Origin: Oxytricha trifallax
Lineage: Eukaryota; Ciliophora; Spirotrichea; Sporadotrichida; Oxytrichidae
Length of the DNA: 64,000 bases
Assembly (NCBI GenBank): GCA_000711775.1
Contig: ARYC01001536.1
Location: 1 to 64,000 of the forward strand
Reading direction: 5' to 3'
Shown here piece by piece: positions 1-10,651 of the stretch; positions within the stretch are counted from its first letter, which is position 1, and every line of letters begins with the position of its first letter. The translations under genes and the position numbers were made by a program. The notes under the pieces are model-generated. The model saw only the letters and a program-made list of their open reading frames with translations, was not told the DNA's origin and ran no database searches.

Positions 1-85
1 AATTCCTACTAACCCCAATAAGACCCCAACTATACCCTACAAATCAAAGCACTTATAAATCTCACTAAGGGGTTTTGGGGTTTTG
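1..85. mobile_element. End of a TBE transposon (terminal inverted repeat)
   Basis: The block ends in two G4T4 units (69-85) and carries the same sub-terminal words (CAAAGCACTTATAAA, GGGTA/GGGAA stretch) as both ends of the TBE at 49525-53975. It is followed by ATT, which fits the ANT target duplication known for TBE elements. The rest of the element lies before the window. Confidence 0.8.
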
Positions 86-481
86 ATTATCACCGAACCA
101 ATTCGTGGCTAGTTTACTGCCAGTATTGATAAAGAAAACTTAAGCTGTAGCGCATAGAATTGTTCCAGGGAAGACGACTCCAAAGTTCGGAACAGCAGTT
201 ACTATCTATCTTAACCAGCAACCAGAAATTGTCATAACGGAGCCAATCAATAACTAAAAGAAATTATCAAGATCTATCAGTATTCTTACACATGCTCTTA
301 GTCCATAAAGATCTAATACCTTAATAACAAGAAAGTTGGCATTTAAATTTAATTACTATTTGCATATTTCAATCAGATTTAATTATAACTTTGTTCTGGC
401 AGGTATGAACATGATCAGAAAGAGGAGACATTATAGATCAACTATAATCTATTGGCAGTTGTATATAGCTGCAATATTTGA
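86..481 (+). CDS. Partial gene cut by the upstream TBE, product unknown
   Basis: An open frame (TAA/TAG as Gln) runs from the TBE edge. It includes the words AVAHRIVPGKTTPKFGTAV and EIVITEPINN. A possible intron, roughly 337-404 (GT...CAG), would join it to a second stretch (KYEHDQKEETLQINYNLL) that stops at TGA 479-481. Without that intron the frame runs to a TGA at 567. I do not recognise the product. The 5' part must lie beyond the TBE, outside the window, so this is probably the last germline segment of an interrupted gene. Codon content looks coding, but no domain is visible. Confidence 0.35.
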
Positions 482-970
482 AGATACAGGACTGAATCCT
501 ACCATTATAAATCCATTAGAAAGCAGGGCTGTAGTGAAGAATATTTGCAGCCACCATCTAAGCGGGTGAAGTTAATATTGAATTTGGGTGCTTCCAGTAT
601 TTTCAGCACTCGTAAAATCTTAACTTTTGGCAGTATTATCATTGGACTTATCGTATAGAGGCATTCCATAACTTATGTCTTCTTAGATTTCTGAGTCTTT
701 AAATTTATGGGCTACAATAAATAATGGTTAAGGATGATGATTAAAGACATTTAAATAAGATTTCTAACATTTGTTTATGTTGAGATCCGAATTCATACTC
801 GTATGTCCTTGAGGATTCATTTTAACTTTAATAATTTATTAAACTTGAAAATTAAATCTTTTGAAGTAATTCAAAATCTCCCTATTGAGTATGCCTAAGT
901 TTATGATTTTTAATTAAAATAATTTATAATCAAGCTCATCATGATAATACTATAAATATAATCAAAGAAT
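482..970. other. AT-rich spacer
   Basis: Between the gene fragment and the 3' end of the cyclic-nucleotide-binding gene. Short open frames on both strands, none with a supporting family match. I see nothing definite. Confidence 0.4.
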
Positions 971-3900
971 TCAGTCTTAACAATTTGCAAGCTATTCAGA
1001 CAGTAACTTTTATTCAGTCTTCAATCTTTTAAGCCTCTATTCCAAAATATCCTACTCTTCAATAACACTTGATAGTCTATCTAAAATTAATCGTTTTTTA
1101 GATTACCGTTCTTAAAACCGAGCTGGGTTATTATTTTGCATAATTTAGTTATTAATGCTTTCTTGAAGTGGATTCTGATGAATAGACTGCTATTGAAGTC
1201 TAGAGAAAAAATCAGGCTAATTTTGATGAATGCTTAAAGGCTCTGCATTTACCTCTAAAATTTTCCTCTACTCTTATAGAGCATAATGTTCAATATCACT
1301 TGAAAATATATTTCTAACTTTATTCTACTCATTCTTCTTTTCTTCAACCTTATTCTCAATCAAATTCTAAGCATTTTAATTCTTTTAACTTAGTGATTTT
1401 AGATCTTGAAGTAAATTTCTAGCAGTTTCTTGGGGATTTTGAGTTACAAAATCAAGCTGTATTGAATTTTCATGATTTATTTCTTGATTCTATAAGGCTT
1501 ATATCTACTCTAAGTTTTCCTACTTTTCCTATTCTTAAGGAACCTACTATATCCCTTACTAAACCTAGTTTTCTTTCACTTAGATCGGACCATCTCTCCA
1601 AAATTTCATAATATACTTCTTGATCTTTGCTACAATAAACTATAAAATAATATAGAAGGAAAGTAAATGGTTCTCTTGTTCTCATCATTCGGATCATGAA
1701 ATATTTCTCTGATTTGCTACCTTGCCTGCTCCCTAGTTTTACCTTCTTCGAATAATCTACGAGCCATTTAAGGTAAAGTCTCTAGATCAACTTTTACTAC
1801 TTCTCTTTGCATAGGTTTAAAGGAATTATTGTGAAATATAGTGATGCAATAAATCTCTTATTTTAATTTATTTCTCAAATTTTTCACTTAGATAAGTTAT
1901 TTTACGTATGATTATTTAAATATTGCTCTAAACAAGGAATTTAACAAAGAAATTTGAATTTACAATGTTTTTCTTGTTCTGTATTTCAAAAAGCAATTGC
2001 TTTCCTTCTTTCTCAAAATCAGTATAGTCAGCAATTATTTGCTTAAACTTCTCTTTATCGTCAGTATTAAAATATTCCATGAAAGCTGTTTTATTCGCAT
2101 AAAACCCTTTTAAAAAATTATGGAATAGGTAGAATAAATAATTCTTAGTTAAATAGGGAATTTATTAAAACTAAATTATTATTTACTCAAAAAATAAAAG
2201 AGAGTATAAATTAAATCTAAAAAATAATTCTTTTAATGAGTTAATCTATTGGCTTCATTTATATTTCTTATTTTTTTCAGAAGATATTAGGTGTTCCGAA
2301 CCGAAACCCCCCCCTCCCACTCCCCTCCCAGGCCTAAAACAAGACCCCCCTCCCACCCTAACTAGACCCCCCTCCCACTCCAACAACATCCCTATTCATA
2401 TGAAAATTTTGATTATCGATGTTTAAATCATTTTCCTTCATGACATCTTGATCTCATATATATTTTATATGCATAAAATATATCATTTTTTTAAAAATAT
2501 TTTTTCAACAAATCAAATGCGGCTCTTTATTAAATTTCTTATTTAACAACTTTCACTACGTCCTCCGACAATTTTATTGAGGTGCTCCCATAGAAAATTC
2601 ATTAAAAGTATATTTCTATTTGACTCGATAATAATATAATGAAATTTATTAGCCAAAAAACTCATATAACTTTATTTTAATAGAGTTGTAATCACTTTAT
2701 TAATCTGTATTCGAAATATGATTAATTTTTATAATAAATCTTTCCAATTTTCTATAATTATTACTATTAACATTTTTATAGAAACGAAGAGTTATGGAAA
2801 AAAATTCATATGAAAAAATATTAAAATAAAACCTATTTTAAACATGTATTATTAATTAGTTTGTAAAGGGACTGATTTAAATATAAATAACTTCTTGATT
2901 TATTTAAAGATAGTTAATTTGAAATTAATAATACATGTTTAAAATAGGTTTTATTTAATATTTTTTCATATGAATTTTTTTTTCCATAACTCTTCGTTTC
3001 TATAAAAATGTTAATAGTAATAATTATAGAAAATTGGAAAAATTTATTATAAAAATTAATCATATTTCGAATACAGATTAATAAAGTGATTACAACTCTA
3101 TTAAAATAAAGTTATATGAGTTTGTTGGCTCATAAATTTTATTATATTATTATCGAGTCAAATAGAAATATACTTTTAATGAATTTTCTATGGGAGAACC
3201 TCAATAAAATAGTCGGCGGACGAAGTGAAGTTGTTAAATAAGAAATTTAATAAAGAGTCGCATTTGATTTGTTGAAAAAATATTTTTAAAAAAATTATAT
3301 ATTTTATGCATAAAAAATATATATGAGATCAATATGTCATGAAGGAAAATGATTTAAACATCGATAATCAAAATTTTCATATGAATAGGGATGTTGTTGG
3401 AGTGGGAGGGGGGTCTAGTTAGGGTGGGAGGGGGGCCTCGTTTTAGGCCTGAGAGGGGGGGTCTCGGTTGAAAATAAGGTTAAGATATATGGTTTTATAA
3501 GCATTCAGTATCTTCAAGAGCTCTTGCTCTTATAATTCTTTTTGAGTTTTCCAAAGTCGTTTCTTCCATTCCGAAGATCGAAGTCTGCCCAAGTGTTAAA
3601 ATGTTTCTTCGGACTACATGAAAAGTTCGTTGAATTTCCCATTGTTTTTAAGCTACTGGTATTGAATTTGTTCTCTCAATTTCGTATAGGATTTCTAATG
3701 AAACTCTTCCTCTCTTAATTATATACAGAGTCTCTGGAGAATCCCCAATCTCATAGATAACTATAAATATTAAACTTATGAAAAATTCTTACTTTTGCCT
3801 TTTGGAAACTGAACCTCATTTAGAAGCCTAGAAAATCCTTTGATCTTAATTATATTCCAATCCCCAATAACGTGCAACTGTCTAAGTAAATTCTAATTTT

Positions 3901-5910
3901 AATGTTTCTGTTAGGATTTGAATAAAGCGACTGCGCTATCATAGTCTGCTTTATAAAGAGCCAGGCATTTGCACTTTGTCATAGCCAAGACTGAAGCTTT
4001 CCTTTTTTATTTGTATTCAAGAGCTGCTTCACCGATTAAAGTATGTGGACCAGCTTCAGCTACTTTTCTCCCATCGACCTGAATCTCTACCTTGCCTTCG
4101 TATATTATAAGAAGAAAATCTCCTTCATCACCCTGCTTAATCACTAAAATGAAATATTTGAATAATAATTGCTTTCTTACTAGTTTGATTAGGTTCATAC
4201 TCTAGAGTAGCAATTTTTTAAGTCAAAGTCTCTAGCTTCTCTTTTTCAATGTCTTTGAAGAAATTAACCTTATTTTTAAGGTAATTACAAATTGCTCTTC
4301 TATCGTTTATTCCTCTTTCTTTATGTAATTTTTAGCAAAGTTTGAAAATATTTTGATTTGAGAAACTAGTATTTTGTTCTATCTTTTGCATCTCGTCTAC
4401 TATCCACTGAGGGAAATAATCTGTGGTTTGGTACTAAAATTAAAACTTTCATAAATTAATATAACTTACTTAGGAATGAATGTTATTCTGGAGTTTGTAA
4501 TTAACTGATTCTTAAACATCTCCTTTATTAAGCTCCTATTAAGATAGCTTATATCTTTTGAAGTACTAAAATGTTGAGACACTCTTATGATTAATATGAT
4601 CTAAGTGACTGTAAAATTTCTTTAACCTGGTATCATGAATGTCATAATCTTCCTCATGATATTTTCTTGGATCCAGGACTATCTCTTCTAAACTAGATTA
4701 ATCTTAAGTTTTCATTGGTGTTTTAAGCATTAAGTGAAAAGTTTATTGTTTCTTTTGCTATTCAGTTTTTACAAGCTACTTTTCTTTCTACTCACCAAGA
4801 GTATTGAAATAGTTTATAACAGGTGATTGATCCTGGTTTCTTGATTTTAAATTCCTGCTACTCTTAGCATTCAAAATTTAATCAGATTGTTTCTATCTAT
4901 GTTAATTCAGTTGTTGCTGAAGATTTATATTGTGATTTTAGTTTTTTTCTATTATGTTAAGAGGGTCAATTATCTTAAATTTCGATAAATTACTTTTAGG
5001 TCTCTCAGTTTGAAATTCTGAATCTTTGCTTTTTAAGTAATGCTCATATAAATGATCACTTATTGTACTACCTTTGTTTTCGTTGGAATTCTTGTAAAGT
5101 AGCTCTCTTTGTTATTTCTAAAATAAATTTACAACTATTTTTCAATTTCTTGATCTTGTGAATAATCCTTTTGGATAAATCTGATTAATCAAGCTACTAA
5201 AATCTGTCGAACTAGGACTCGTGAGTCTTGTAAGTCAACTTTTAAATGTTCTAATAACTCTTCTCTATTGAATCAATTTACTTGCTCGCACTTTCATATT
5301 TCGAATATCGAGCTCTCTCTAAATGATTCCTTGATTTTTAGCTAATATCTTTATAAGGAGATTAAACATTCCCTCTGTCTATTTGATTTTCATTCTCAAA
5401 AATAGAAACATTTTAATCTACTTTCATGAAGTTATTTTAAACAGTTCTTTAACCCTAAGCCAAGTTCGTTGCCTAAGACCCTTAAGTATTTTTCTTCATC
5501 AAGCTTTACCTTCGATTTTAAGAATTCCTGCTAAAGTTAATTCTATTCGCAGTACTACCACTCGTAATTCCACCTCTTGATTAAGTTCTAGACTACTACT
5601 GCTTATTTGTGGCGCTTGATATACTTTTCCTTCTATCTTCATTATTTTAAACTTTTATCACTAATTGCCTATCATTAACATCCTCATCTTTTATCAAATC
5701 TAAAGTCATATTAGAAAGGCCTATTTCTTTCAAAAGCTACAGCCTTTCTTACTAAGTCATTCTTTATTTTGATAATACTTCTGTTTTATTTAATGATTCT
5801 TTCTGTCTGAGTTGTTCTTACTATAAGTTTCTACTGTATAAGAACTTAGTTTCATGGGGTTTTAAATGTGAGAAGTCCAGAGATTTTTAGAGTGATTTCC
5901 TGTTCATCAT
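971..5910 (-). CDS. Protein with two cyclic-nucleotide-binding domains and a coiled-coil tail
   Basis: Reading on the minus strand with TAA/TAG as Gln, ATG at 5910 follows directly on an in-frame TGA, and the stop is TGA 971-973. The N-terminal third is polar, Ser/Gln/Asn rich. A first cNMP-binding fold lies around 4200-3950 (signature QGDEGDFLLIIYEGKVEIQ). A second lies around 3750-3480 (IIYEIGDSPETLYIIKRG, then FGMEETTLENSKR) and is completed on the far side of a large IES by YANKTAFMEYFN. The C-terminus is a Gln/Glu/Lys coiled coil (ILEQRLKRLKTEQKLLSEQ). Introns with GT..AG ends occur near 4144-4180, 3753-3784 and 4405-4440. Pairs of cNMP folds occur in PKA regulatory subunits and in many ciliate proteins of unknown role; the long flanks argue against a simple PKA-R. 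The first domain lacks an obvious full phosphate-binding cassette (the usual FGE(L/I)A...RA reads LIGEAALEYKQKRKAS), so ligand binding is uncertain. Confidence 0.85.
1623..1678. other. IES, 56 bp, pointer TCTTG
   Basis: The direct repeat TCTTG occurs at 1618-1622 and 1674-1678. Removing the segment joins DPNDEN to KKYIMKFWRDG in one frame on the minus strand; without removal both frames hit TGA. Confidence 0.75.
2102..3497. other. IES, 1396 bp, TA pointer, containing a C-rich palindrome
   Basis: TA at 2100-2101 and at 3496-3497. Excision joins ...EDTECL to YANKTAFMEYF on the minus strand, which restores the end of the second cNMP-binding fold. Both ends read inwards as TAAAACC, a short inverted terminal repeat reminiscent of C4A4 ends. 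Confidence 0.75.
2299..3470. repeat. 1.2 kb palindromic (foldback) element with C/G-run ends
   Basis: The left arm (about 2299-2858) is nearly the reverse complement of the right arm (about 2926-3470), with a spacer of about 70 bp. The outer 90 bp of each arm is made of C5-C8 runs split by TCCCA/TCCCT, strikingly GC-rich against the AT-rich surroundings. No coding capacity seen. It lies wholly inside the IES, so it should be eliminated with it. Confidence 0.85.
5118..5140. other. Tiny IES, 23 bp, pointer TATTT
   Basis: TATTT at 5113-5117 and 5136-5140. Excision converts an in-frame TGA context into EIEKQQRELLYKN in the cyclic-nucleotide-binding gene. Too short for a typical intron, and no GT..AG fits the frame. 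Confidence 0.65.
5184..5206. other. Tiny IES, 23 bp, pointer AAATCTG
   Basis: A 7 bp repeat AAATCTG at 5177-5183 and 5200-5206. Excision gives the continuous minus-strand frame SQFDRFIQKDYSQ; without it the frame meets TGA. Confidence 0.7.
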
Positions 5911-6506
5911 GTTTCAACTATTCTTATGATTTTAAAATACAATAATTATAATAATATTGTCGAATTTAAATGATGTTAGAAATTAACTAAATTAAAATAG
6001 ATCTGAGTAGTCTTGCTAAAAGTTTTATTAAACCATACTTTAATGTTTTTGTTATTGTTATTATCCAATGCCATTTAGTGAAATCTTAAATGAATTACTA
6101 TAATTTTTAAGTGGAATTTGCAATGATTGTTTTTATCTAACCCCATAACCATTTTATTGATATTCCCTTCCATCATAAGTTTAAAAATAATTCTATGAAT
6201 TATTACTCTCCATATCGTTATTTTTACTGTCTAATTTATTCAAGATTTATTGGTGGTTTTAAGTATTTTAATGATTGGTAGTGATATTTTTATTGTAAGT
6301 TGTCATCTTTTGCTTCATGTTGCTTTTTTATTTATTTATTATTTAAAAGATTAATACAGACTGGATAGATTAGTAATAAGATTTAATAAAAGTTTTATTT
6401 TAATTAATCATTATGAAATCAGAAGTTACAAAAGATTTTAATCTTCTAAATTAATTATTTTATATTTATAATTACTAAATTAAAAAGGGCTTACAACTAA
6501 AACTTC
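5911..6506. other. AT-rich spacer between divergent genes
   Basis: Upstream region shared by the minus-strand cyclic-nucleotide-binding gene and, beyond the MITE, the plus-strand Gln/Asn-rich gene. No reading frame or motif that I can support. Confidence 0.4.
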
Positions 6507-6757
6507 ATAGATCAATTAAAAAGCGAGGGTTGGAGTTAAGAACAATTATTTTTTTTAATTTAATATTATTGGCTGAAATTAAATCTCTCTAGTCTAAAAT
6601 CAAATTTACACATCTTAATTAGATTATTTTATAAGGGCAATAATCGAGCCAATAATTTTTATAATTACCCCAAACATTATAATTGTATGCTCATAATAAT
6701 TAATTCTTCATCTAATTTTACTTAACTCCAATTCTTGCTTCTTAATTTATCTGTCTA
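6507..6757. mobile_element. MITE, family B
   Basis: Terminal inverted repeats of about 35 bp (left ...GGTTGGAGTTAAG, right CTTAACTCCAATTC...). The interior shares the words GGCTGAAATTAAAT/GGCTAAAATTAATT and ATAATCGAGCCAAT with the element at 60718-60981. It ends just upstream of the next gene's ATG. Non-coding, non-autonomous. Confidence 0.75.
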
Positions 6758-6819
6758 TGGGGTATACAACAACAGTTCACATTAAATATAAAAACTCAAA
6801 AGCAATCGAACTAAATAAA

Positions 6820-9800
6820 ATGTATTACGAAGAAGTGAAACAATTTTTGAAAGGCAAAGACCCTCAATTTTTAGAAGAACTTGAGAACATAATTTTAGAT
6901 GAGAATATTTAAAACCTTCCAAAAATCAGCTAGAATGTTTAGCAATAATAAAACAAGGACTTTTTGATTCAGAAATATAGGCAAACGGATGCTTATAAGA
7001 GATTGTTGAAACGCTAGGGTTAGGCTGTTAGGAGAATAGAAAGAATTAAAGAAAACTTTGAGAAAAAGAGAATGTAGGTATCTATGTTAAGTGTAAATCA
7101 CAAAGGAGCTACAACGTAAAGTCATATTAAGAGTGAATATGAAGAAAGTAGAAGCAGTTAAATTGGAATGATTAATATTATAATAGGATTTTAAATTATT
7201 AGCTATAAATCAATTATAAGTATTATTATTAGCTTATCTTGCTGCTATTAAATTAAGTAATATCATTGTATCAATAAATAGATAACTTTTATATATTCTT
7301 TTACTTTAAATTATTTAAAAAAGTATTAGGGTTAATTGGATGATTTTTTCTATGGATAAGACTACTTTAATTTAGAATTTCAATCAATCTTCCTTAATTT
7401 TAATAAATTTTATTGTTCTTAAATTCATTATGATTTCTGCAATAAGCAATTAAAATTATCTCTAATGAATCGTTCGTTCATTTCAAATTTTAATTATATA
7501 AAATTTAACTCAATAACAGCTACGGTATATTAGGATTGAGATAATAGCACCAGTTAAATAACAGCGTCATAGTGGGTGGTGGAGATAGTACAAAAATGAG
7601 AAACAAATCGCTGCTTAACCCTTCTCAAAACAGAGATATCGATTTGGTGTAATATGAAGAGGATGTTACAGGTATGACTGAAGATCAACTTCAACTCGCT
7701 CTTACCTAACAAAATACTCGACCACGTACCCAGGGTCGCACTGGCACTGGACTTAAATCCTTACTTAGCAGTTAGACACCGCTTTCTTATCAAGTTATAA
7801 TGGAAGAGAGATCAAGCATTGCAAGTCAGCAAGCAACATAGGAGAAGAGTCGTATGGATTTAAGAATACATTTTGCTAAAATGAAAGGCCTCAATAAAGT
7901 CTAGCCATATATAAAAACTTCACTAAATTATTTCTAAAAGTTAAGCAGAGAGAAATAAGGAATGTAAAGCAAGAGGTAGAAATCTACTTAGAATTATAAT
8001 AAAGTATAGAGTGAAAACTTAAACTTGAATCTTTCTCAAATCTATGATAGTTCAACAAACTTTTCAAATGGATTTCCACTTACGAGGTAGTCACCAAACT
8101 TATTCTATGATAATTTGATAATTTTATCTTTTAAACTCGAGAGCATAGGCTTCTTATGAAATGAGCTATTTAACTGGAGTTAACACATACAAAAATGAAA
8201 TCTTTAAGAATAAAACTTCCTAAAAGTAAGAATAGAGAGCATTTTACTAGCCATCTCTTAATCAATAATAATTATATAATGGGTAAAGAAAGCAATAAAT
8301 TGATAATAATTTCTAGGCACCCATCTCTGTTTTAAGTTAAGGTTTTGATTCCACTAATTCAAGCAAACTTAATTAGATGAAGATCAATATAGAAACTAAT
8401 AGACCATAAACTACTTCAAATGTCTAGGGAAAAAAGTTAGTGCATGAAAATAGTTAAGAGCTAAATTTCTCAAATTATGAATCAAAATTTTAACGAAATA
8501 TGGGTTCTGGCAGTAAGATTAAACCAAATAAGCCAAACATATAAGACTTCAATTCTTCAAATCCTTGTATTAATATAGTACTTTTTTAGTCTTATCATAT
8601 ATATATTTTCAATCCAAAGCGCAACAATTTGCTTGGAAAATTAAAAACTCAGTCAAAAGAGAAAATATCTTAGCACCTTTAATACAGTGGCAGTCAAAAT
8701 CTCTCAGCCACAGATCCAATAAACTCCTAAATAGTTAATGAACAGGATGAAGAGTATTAAGATTCAAAAGTTTAATCTAAAAATATAACTATCAACTCTC
8801 CTGGACTTAATATTGAACAAAATTTGCAATAAAATGAGAAAGTATTAGAAGTCAACAAAGGTCTAGCAAACTAATTTTAGAGAAAACACTAAAGTTAGAG
8901 TAGATTCTAGAATAAATCTTCATTGTTAAGCACAGGCACTGAGAAATATGATATGTCGAAACACTTTGGTATATTGAACGATCTAAATAGAAGCGATGTT
9001 GCATTCGGATAGAAGCAACAGCAAAATATGTTTAAGAATTCAGTGCAAAGCTATAACTTTAAGAAGAATCAAATTTTGGAGAATATCAAATCTAAATAGT
9101 ATTGGCTTGCAATTTTTCATTATGTCTACTATATTTCAACTTAAAATTCTTATTGTACTTGAAATTACACTAATAGTGGTATATTTTTATTGGCCAGAGA
9201 GTATAAAGAAGCCTGAGGATTATAGAGAGTTCTATTGGTCAAAAGATATGAGTTTCTGTGGCTTTGCATCATAATCTACAACTAACCATTAAACCTCTAA
9301 ATAGCATGAAATTAAGGCAATTGATCAGAGATAGAAGCTAATGTCTTAATTGAACTAATTAAAATCTGGACTAATCAATAATAAAAGTATGTTACAGAAA
9401 GATAATAAAGAAAAATTAACATAAGAAAGAAGTGAAAAAATTAAGATATAGAATTAAGACAGCAGCAGCAACTAGGAAGTCAAATTAGAGCAAAATTAAA
9501 AATCTGAGTAGATCAGTAAAAATTAATCAGTTAGTGATATTTAAGAATAAATTTTAGTAGACCAAAATTAATGATTAATAATTTTGATTTATTAATGTAC
9601 TTTTAAGTTAGCTTAATGCTAAATCCTATGAAAAGTAATACTTTAATTATACTATTTAGAGCAATTTATTCTTGAATGCAGTGAATTTGAATTTAGGTTC
9701 AATAACCCAAGAATCCAGGTCAACCTCACAAAATGGTTATTTAACTTCTCATCACTTTAATCCCAAGGTAATTGCAAACGAATTTAACAAGTTCTACTTT

Positions 9801-10511
9801 CCTAAACTTATTATTCATGGTTATAGAAAAACAAAATGGTAAAGTAATTTTTGCAAAGAATAACTCAAGATAAAACTGACTCCCCTCTAGATGCTCTTAA
9901 AATGAAGAATACTAAACGACAATAATATATCGAAGATTACTACAAATCTTAGTCAAATAATAACTAGTCAGTTAGTGGAATAGACACCAACCTCCATTAA
10001 AGTAGCAATTAGAATGTTTTACAGAATGAAAACAGTGTTCAAACTCTCTAAGGTAAAAACATATTCATGAATTCAATTCCAAATTTTCACTGTAGATATG
10101 CACAATATTGGAACTATTGGGGAGTACTTGAATCATTAAATCTCCATGTTTTCATCCAGATAGAACAACAATAGTGTCCAAGGGGGTAGTAATATGAAGT
10201 ATTTAACACCAGAGTAGAAAATGCGAGAGTACAAAGCCGAGATGATTGAAATGCAAAAGAAAAAGAAAGAGACTAAGACTATAAAAGTTAACAAGGTATG
10301 ATTAGTGCTATTATAATATTTATTGTAGTAATCATTTTTGGTGAACTCAAACAGTGTCCTTGAAAATATTAAAGGATAGTAGAATAATAACAATAGAAGC
10401 AAATCATAGAAAGTAGGAGGTGGGAACTAGCCATAGAATAACTAAAATGTACAATTTGTAGAGAATGGAGTCAAAATTAGGCTAATTACAGAGAAACCTT
10501 AAGATAAATGA
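6820..10511 (+). CDS. Large Gln/Asn/Ser-rich protein, function unknown
   Basis: ATG at 6820 (MYYEEVKQFLKGKDPQFLEEL); an in-frame ATG at 6755 lies inside the MITE and is less likely. The body is low-complexity Gln/Asn/Ser/Lys with segments such as TGLKSLLSSQTPLSYQ and FGILNDLNRSDVAFGQKQ. The last exons hold MHNIGTIGEYLNHQIS and KYLTPEQKMREYKAEMIEM. Stop is TGA 10509-10511. Introns with GT..AG ends are clear at about 10052-10095 and 10298-10340. Frame breaks near 7190-7500, 8110-8140, 8560-8620, 9070-9190 and 9540-9680 look like IESs whose pointers I did not resolve. No catalytic or membrane signature. A coiled-coil or scaffold role is conceivable, but that is a guess. Confidence 0.65.
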
Positions 10512-10651
10512 TTTAATGATATGATTAATTTTATAAATTTAACTCGATTAACATAGATCATAATTTATCAAAATTATAAGCATTTTAGAAAATGTTGATT
10601 TTTACAATAAATTTTATATGATAATATGATTAAGTGTTTTATCTTTTATAT

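Noticed and set aside
922..1622. Open frame of about 230 codons on the plus strand
   Set aside because: It is the shadow of the minus-strand coiled-coil end of the cyclic-nucleotide-binding gene. With only TGA as stop, long shadow frames are common.
1470..1697. Minus-strand standard-code ORF of 75 codons
   Set aside because: Uses the wrong frame and crosses an IES; the real frame is restored by removing 1623-1678.
6755..6819. Alternative start ATGGGGTATAC for the Gln/Asn-rich gene
   Set aside because: Lies in the terminal repeat of the family B MITE; the ATG at 6820 is the first outside it.
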